Of a stretch of DNA of 49,034 bases, positions 44,935 to 49,034 are shown piece by piece. Source of the stretch: Muribaculum sp. (lineage in GTDB: Bacteria; Bacteroidota; Bacteroidia; Bacteroidales; Muribaculaceae); contig JAMPAV010000001.1 in NCBI GenBank assembly GCA_023667055.1, forward strand, positions 62,540 through 111,573, in the 5' to 3' direction. The position numbers and the translations under genes are program-made. Below the pieces are notes generated by a model, which was given only the letters and a program-made list of their open reading frames with translations, made no database searches and was not told where the DNA came from. The first letter of the stretch is position 1. Every line of letters begins with the position of its first letter.

Positions 44935-45922
44935 AGTCGATTGCCCAGACAAGATACATGGCTCCCCAGGTGAATCCCGCGCCAAAGGCAGTCAGGACTA
45001 TCTTGTCGCCCTTGTGCAGCCGGTGTTTGTATTCGTCAAGACAGATGGGTATCGAAGCCGCCGAGGTGTTGCCACGCTTCTGGATGTTGACGAGTATTTT
45101 CTCGTCGGGCAGCTTGATACGCTTTCCTATCGCTTCTATAATCCGGAGATTTGCCTGATGCGGCACAAACCAGTCGAGGTTGTCGGCATCCAGTGCGTTG
45201 CGCTTCATCACGGCCTGCGAACTGGTGAGCATGTCGAACACGGCATGCTTATATACCGCGCGTCCCTCCTGATACACGTAATGCTCGCGTGCCTCCACAG
45301 TCTCGATGCTCGCCGGCTTCACGCTGCCTCCGGCTTTCATCAGAAGATGGGGAAGACCGGTGCCATCCACATGGATTTCCGCATCCATGACGCCAAGGGT
45401 CTCGTCGTCGGTGGGCTCCACAAGCACAGCTGCGGCCCCGTCGCCGAAGAGCGGACAGGTCTGGCGGTCCTGGTAGTCGGTCATCGAGCTCATCTTCTCG
45501 GCGCATACCACCACGATTCTCTTGTAGAGTCCTGAGGTGATATAAGCCCTTGCATCCTGCATGCCGACGATGAATCCCGCGCAGGCAGCCTGGATGTCGT
45601 AGGCGTATGCGTGGCTGAGCCCGCATTCGTGTGCGATCACCGATGCCGTGGATGGGAAACGATAGTCAGGGTTGGATGTCGGGCAGATGAGCAGGTCGAT
45701 GGACTCGGGGTCGATATTATTCTCGGCAAACAGACGGCGTACAGCCTGAATGCCGAGATAGCTCGAGCCTTTGCCTTCCTCATGAAGTATGCGTCGCTCC
45801 TTGATGCCCACGCGTGTGGTGATCCACTCGTCGTTGGTATCCACCATCTTCGACAGCATTTCGTTGTCGAGGACATCGTCGGGCACGTAGGAAGCGATAC
45901 CGGTGATTACGGCATGTGTCAT
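44933..45922 (-). CDS. fabH: Beta-ketoacyl-ACP synthase III
   Basis: This is a 329-residue enzyme that starts fatty-acid chains by condensing an acyl-CoA with malonyl-ACP. The catalytic triad is visible: Cys in DIQAACAGFIVGM, His in FVPHQANLRIIEAI and Asn in QKRGNTSAASIP. The C-terminal GAGFTWGAMYLVW is also typical. It is the last gene of the yceD-rpmF-fabH operon; its ATG overlaps the rpmF stop by one base (TAATG). Confidence 0.96.
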   Translation of the reverse strand: MTHAVITGIASYVPDDVLDNEMLSKMVDTNDEWITTRVGIKERRILHEEGKGSSYLGIQAVRRLFAENNIDPESIDLLICPTSNPDYRFPSTASVIAHECGLSHAYAYDIQAACAGFIVGMQDARAYITSGLYKRIVVVCAEKMSSMTDYQDRQTCPLFGDGAAAVLVEPTDDETLGVMDAEIHVDGTGLPHLLMKAGGSVKPASIETVEAREHYVYQEGRAVYKHAVFDMLTSSQAVMKRNALDADNLDWFVPHQANLRIIEAIGKRIKLPDEKILVNIQKRGNTSAASIPICLDEYKHRLHKGDKIVLTAFGAGFTWGAMYLVWAID

Positions 45923-46104
45923 TACATCACTGCTTTCTCAATCACGAGTTTACCGCGGTAGTATCCGCATTCTCCACAGATAGTGTGCCAAACGTGCCAT
46001 GCGCCACAGTTGGGGCAGATAGCGAGAGTAGGGATGAGCGCCTTGTCGTGGGTGCGGCGCTTTGCGGTGCGGGTGTGCGATTGTCTTCGTTTAGGATGTG
46101 CCAT
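45922..46104 (-). CDS. rpmF: Ribosomal protein L32
   Basis: This is a 60-residue protein of the 50S subunit. It begins MAHPKRRQSHTRTAKRRTHDK, and carries the zinc-ribbon CPNCG...CGECGYY. Gene order yceD-rpmF-fabH is conserved in many bacteria. It is translationally coupled to fabH. Confidence 0.97.
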   Translation of the reverse strand: MAHPKRRQSHTRTAKRRTHDKALIPTLAICPNCGAWHVWHTICGECGYYRGKLVIEKAVM

Positions 46105-46187
46105 TTTTATTCAAAGTTTATACGACAGGCGATCATCTCTCCCTTGCCGGGAAAGGCTCTCAGCCGTCTTCGGTTTATAATTTTCTT

Positions 46188-46673
46188 CTATATGTCTTCC
46201 TCATCCTCCTCCAGACCGGGGTCTTCGGCGGAATGTTGTCGCATTATCTCCTCCATCCGGGGGTTGCACTCCCCTTCCGGATGCACGTGGCGGAGTGGTA
46301 TGCTCAGGAGCACAGTGTCGGCGATGAGGGGCGCCAGGTCAAACTCCGTCTCGTCTTCGGGCAGCGTGATGGTGTCGTCGGTCTCGCCATATTCGTCGCC
46401 GTAGCGGACGTTGACATCATAGTCTTCATCCACATCAAGGCGCATCGGGTCGAGACATCTGTCGCAGGGTATCTCAATCCAGCCCTGGCAGGTGACGCCA
46501 ATCTGATACACGCCGTGACGCACATCGATATCGACATACGCCATGATGTCGGCATCCGTCACCTCAACGTTTCCACGTTGGGCGAAGAGAGCCGCATCAG
46601 CCTTCAGTTCCAGCTCGTGGTGGCCATCGCCAAGGGCTGGAAGGGATATTTTGAATTGCTTTAGATCACACAT
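46188..46673 (-). CDS. yceD: YceD/DUF177 protein
   Basis: This is a 161-residue protein of the DUF177 family, which sits before rpmF in most bacteria and is linked to 23S rRNA or ribosome assembly in plants and bacteria. The family motif IPCDRCLDPM is present, followed by an acidic region (DVDEDYDVNVRYGDEYGETDDT) and an HPEGECNP segment. The C-terminus is very acidic. It is the first gene of the operon and has a perfect promoter. Confidence 0.92.
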   Translation of the reverse strand: MCDLKQFKISLPALGDGHHELELKADAALFAQRGNVEVTDADIMAYVDIDVRHGVYQIGVTCQGWIEIPCDRCLDPMRLDVDEDYDVNVRYGDEYGETDDTITLPEDETEFDLAPLIADTVLLSIPLRHVHPEGECNPRMEEIMRQHSAEDPGLEEDEEDI

Positions 46674-46700
46674 TTTTCAGGGTGCGTTTCATTTGCGCCG

Positions 46701-46732
46701 CAAAGTTAGCAAATTTTCTCCGATAAATCAAA
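46701..46732 (-). promoter_or_regulatory. Promoter of the yceD-rpmF-fabH operon (TTTG - 20 nt - TAACTTTG)
   Basis: Perfect consensus on minus: -7 box at 46701-46708 and TTTG at 46729-46732. It separates the operon from the terminase gene upstream. Confidence 0.85.
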
Positions 46733-46754
46733 TTTTGCAACGCAAAAATTTGAT

Positions 46755-46846
46755 TTTAGTTTAGGGTTTAGGGTTTAGGGTTTAGTTTATTCGCAGATTT
46801 GCTCCTCCCATAAACTAAACTCTAAACCCTAAAAACTAAAAACTAA
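46755..46846. repeat. TTTAGGG array with inverted counterpart at the terminase 3' end
   Basis: Three to four TTTAGGG units (46757-46785), a short spacer, then CTAAACTCTAAACCCTAAAAACTAAA in inverted sense. The second arm runs into the last codons and stop of the terminase gene (46836-46838). Confidence 0.75.
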
Positions 46847-48947
46847 AGAAGGAAAGCTGGGTGGCAGTGCGCATCAGGGGGCGCGACGACCCGTGCCGGG
46901 TGCGGATATCGGTGACGAGACGCGGCGCAGCCATCTCGTTGAAGCAGATGTGAAGTCCTATGGCGCGGGTCATCAGCATGTCGTCGTGTTTGCCTGATAT
47001 TGCCCCGTAACTCCCGTTGGGGCGGCGCTCATACGTGAGATATTCCTCCAGACACTCCAGGTCGCGCTCTATGTACATTCCCTCGCGAACCACCCTCACA
47101 AGATTTGATATCACTATCGGTTTGGTGCTGACATTGGTGTGGAAACCGTACTTGCGCGGCGCCCCCTCCCTGATGTCATCCGGCGACTGCCGCCGGGCAT
47201 ACAGATTCGGATAGCAGTCGCGTATCTGGTCAAGGATGAAGAGCGACTGGTCGCCATCCACATATCGGTCGCGGTCGCGCGTCTCAAGCGTGTTGGATTC
47301 TATGACAAGCAGGGAGTTGCCATACCATTTGGCAATCCTCGCCGCATTCCATGCAAGAAGGTCCATGTCGCAGTGTCCACGCCATTGAGCCACCACGGCC
47401 GGACAACCGCTGCCACGGTTTCTCGCCATCCGTATGCGGTCGAATACCACAATCACACTCCAGTCGGCCTTCACGCTTCTGCCGCCAACATCCACCACCG
47501 TCAGATAACGGTCATAAATCCCGGCGCTCTCCCCCTCTTCATCCACGTCAGGCATATCCCAAATTTTCAGTCGGCCGTTGGGGTCATCCTCAAACTCGAT
47601 CATTTGCAATGCCTCTTCGCCTTGGTCGCCGCGAGCCACGAGTTCGCCGCTGCGCACAGGGGGCATACATCTCTTCCGGAGCTTCAGCACACGGTTGCGG
47701 TTGAAAACGTGCGCCCCACTGTTGACAAACGCCTCCACGTCATTGCTCGGATACTCGGAAAGCATCTGGTCGGCATTGCTGTAGCCTGAGCGGGTAGCCT
47801 CATACCATGCTATGGCTTCGAGTGTGGCACCTGACTCCCAGAGTTCCCAGATGTAGCGACCTGTCGGATAACGATCGTCGTCGCTGAAACTGTTGCTTCG
47901 CTGCCTGACTATCCGCTCTGCCATCTTCCGGGGATTTGCGACGGGACTTGAATACTTGGCAATCTCATACCATGCCACAAACACAGGACGATAGAGTGAT
48001 TTCCCTTTCTTCGCCGCAGTGTATTCCCGGTCGAAAAATGTACCGGCGCCGTTGGCTGTGGATTCCATCACTATCATAGTCTCCGGTTGCAGGAGCACTC
48101 CTGAGGTTGCTGCGCGGATGATATCCTCCGGCGACTTCCCTTTGGTCTTCTTCCACAGCCCCACCTCGGTAAGATGCACCAATGAGTAATCGCCACCACG
48201 ACTTGAGTCGGGACGCTCCGCGCTCCCCACCTTTATGCGGAAATTACGACTCGGTATCTTTATGGAACTTCGGCTGAATCCTCCGCTCGCATACACCTTG
48301 TCTTTTTCTCCAAGCGACTCCCCCTCCTCGGCAAGAAGCCATCGAGGGTAATAGTCGAGTGCCATCTTCGCCATGGACATTACTTCTTCGGTGCTGTTGT
48401 TTTGATGACCTATGATAAGGGAGTTGGAACTGTACTGCCGCATCAGCTGGATCCATAGCATGTAGATCTGAGTGGCGGTGCTACCACCCCACTGACGCGC
48501 TTTCACAAGCACCACACGGATAGGCAGTCGCTCCTCGCGCATCTTCTCAAACACCCCTATCAGTTTGCGCTGAGGGGCATTGAGCAGAAACGGCCCGTCT
48601 TTTATGGTGCCGTCACCCTTGCATTTGATGCGCACCGTCTTGAAGGCCCAAAACGGGAAGTCGTATCTGCATCGAAGGCGAAACCATCGCCGTCGGGCAT
48701 TCTCGAGGCTGCCGGGGAAGACCTGCGTCAGTGAAAGTCCCGACATCAAGGATTTCACCTCGGGAAGGGTCTCCATCTCAATGGGGAGTCGCATGCGTGA
48801 GGGTTCCAGTTCGGGACAGGAGAAATCAAAACGGGTGCCGGGACTGAGCAGTCCCGACACGGGGTCGTAGGGTGCTTTCTTGGCGGCTGTCCGCCGGGCG
48901 TTTTCAGCGAGCACCTCATCTATCAGTTTTTCTTCAGGGTCTTGCAT
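46836..48947 (-). CDS. Phage-type terminase large subunit
   Basis: This is a 703-residue DNA-packaging motor and nuclease. ATPase: Walker A KARQWGGST at 149-157, Walker B-type SLVHLTEVG with Glu261, and coupling motif MESTANG at 294-300. Nuclease (RuvC/RNase H-like): Asp486 in VVDVGG, Glu550 in LVIES and Asp655/656 in KHDDMLM. All key residues are present and the frame is intact, so the protein should be active. No small terminase, portal or other phage gene lies next to it; the head genes are 17 kb away on the other strand. It lies upstream of the fatty-acid operon, which has its own promoter. Starts at 48947 (MQDPEEK). Confidence 0.9.
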   Translation of the reverse strand: MQDPEEKLIDEVLAENARRTAAKKAPYDPVSGLLSPGTRFDFSCPELEPSRMRLPIEMETLPEVKSLMSGLSLTQVFPGSLENARRRWFRLRCRYDFPFWAFKTVRIKCKGDGTIKDGPFLLNAPQRKLIGVFEKMREERLPIRVVLVKARQWGGSTATQIYMLWIQLMRQYSSNSLIIGHQNNSTEEVMSMAKMALDYYPRWLLAEEGESLGEKDKVYASGGFSRSSIKIPSRNFRIKVGSAERPDSSRGGDYSLVHLTEVGLWKKTKGKSPEDIIRAATSGVLLQPETMIVMESTANGAGTFFDREYTAAKKGKSLYRPVFVAWYEIAKYSSPVANPRKMAERIVRQRSNSFSDDDRYPTGRYIWELWESGATLEAIAWYEATRSGYSNADQMLSEYPSNDVEAFVNSGAHVFNRNRVLKLRKRCMPPVRSGELVARGDQGEEALQMIEFEDDPNGRLKIWDMPDVDEEGESAGIYDRYLTVVDVGGRSVKADWSVIVVFDRIRMARNRGSGCPAVVAQWRGHCDMDLLAWNAARIAKWYGNSLLVIESNTLETRDRDRYVDGDQSLFILDQIRDCYPNLYARRQSPDDIREGAPRKYGFHTNVSTKPIVISNLVRVVREGMYIERDLECLEEYLTYERRPNGSYGAISGKHDDMLMTRAIGLHICFNEMAAPRLVTDIRTRHGSSRPLMRTATQLSFFSF

Positions 48948-48957
48948 AGTTTCAATT

Positions 48958-49034
48958 TAAGTTTCGCAAGCTCAACTTAAGGTTTATGGGTTTATAGGTT
49001 TATGGGTTTATAGGTTTATGGGTTTATGGGTTTA
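48958..49034. repeat. Stem-loop plus GGTTTATGGGTTTATA array at window end
   Basis: AAGTT/AACTT stem-loop around TCGCAAGCTC, then at least six 7-8-nt GGTTTAT(A/G) units running to the window edge. It lies in the terminase leader region. Confidence 0.8.

Noticed and set aside
44576..45535. Plus-strand open frame (319 codons) over REPIN-2 and fabH
   Set aside because: It reads through the REPIN repeats and antisense through fabH; its apparent repeats are the DNA repeats.

Overview
The window looks like the chromosome of a gut Bacteroidales bacterium, most likely of the Muribaculaceae (Duncaniella/Muribaculum-like). The reasons are two SusC/SusD outer-membrane systems, a GH97 glycosidase, secreted proteins with type IX-like C-terminal tails, Bacteroidota promoters (TTTG/TTG, about 20 nt, TAnnTTTG) and almost no Shine-Dalgarno sites. 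No rRNA, tRNA, CRISPR array, integrase or classical insertion sequence was recognised. Assignment is by inspection only; no search was run.

Layout. 0.3-6.5 kb: three secreted proteins in a row on +, each with a signal peptide and a sorting-like tail. 6.6-11.8 kb (-): a TonB-receptor plug protein without a barrel, the transporter CstA, the fluoride channel CrcB, an AAA-ATPase/PD-(D/E)XK protein and a TonB C-terminal protein. 12.5-17.7 kb (+): a SusC/SusD pair. 17.7-20.2 kb (-): nadA and gap, separated by a 550-bp gene-free region with five exact TTATCTACA boxes in inverted arrangements next to an AT tract. 20.6-24.6 kb (+): mscL, metG and recA; the recA leader carries eleven 10-bp repeats. 24.8-29.5 kb (+): a phage-type head module (portal, acidic scaffold-like protein, major capsid-like protein and two small proteins). 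29.5-36.2 kb (-): GH97, small membrane proteins, a RAYT transposase with its REP elements, an ATPase, a HigBA-like toxin-antitoxin pair and a remnant of a SusE-like gene. 36.2-43.0 kb (-): a SusC/SusD/SusE-like operon. 43.4-44.9 kb: a second RAYT gene with REPIN elements on both sides. 44.9-46.7 kb (-): the yceD-rpmF-fabH operon. 46.8-48.9 kb (-): an intact phage-type large terminase.

The two most notable systems follow. First, intact phage head genes sit directly behind recA, while the terminase lies 17 kb away behind the fatty-acid operon. No integrase, repressor, lysis or tail gene was seen, and the phage-type genes are separated by the same AT-rich repeat arrays as the housekeeping genes. 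This suggests a domesticated element such as a gene transfer agent with dispersed loci; a decayed prophage is the main alternative. Second, two paralogous RAYT proteins have divergent HUH domains and nearly identical C-terminal domains. Each is accompanied by its own palindromic REP/REPIN family with a different conserved tail, which looks like two separated specificities in one genome. Several further repeat families (terminator-bearing repeats, elements with AATGTCRCTAAATTA ends, stem-loops followed by 7-8-nt arrays, and a duplicated 36-residue membrane-peptide cassette) fill the gaps between genes.
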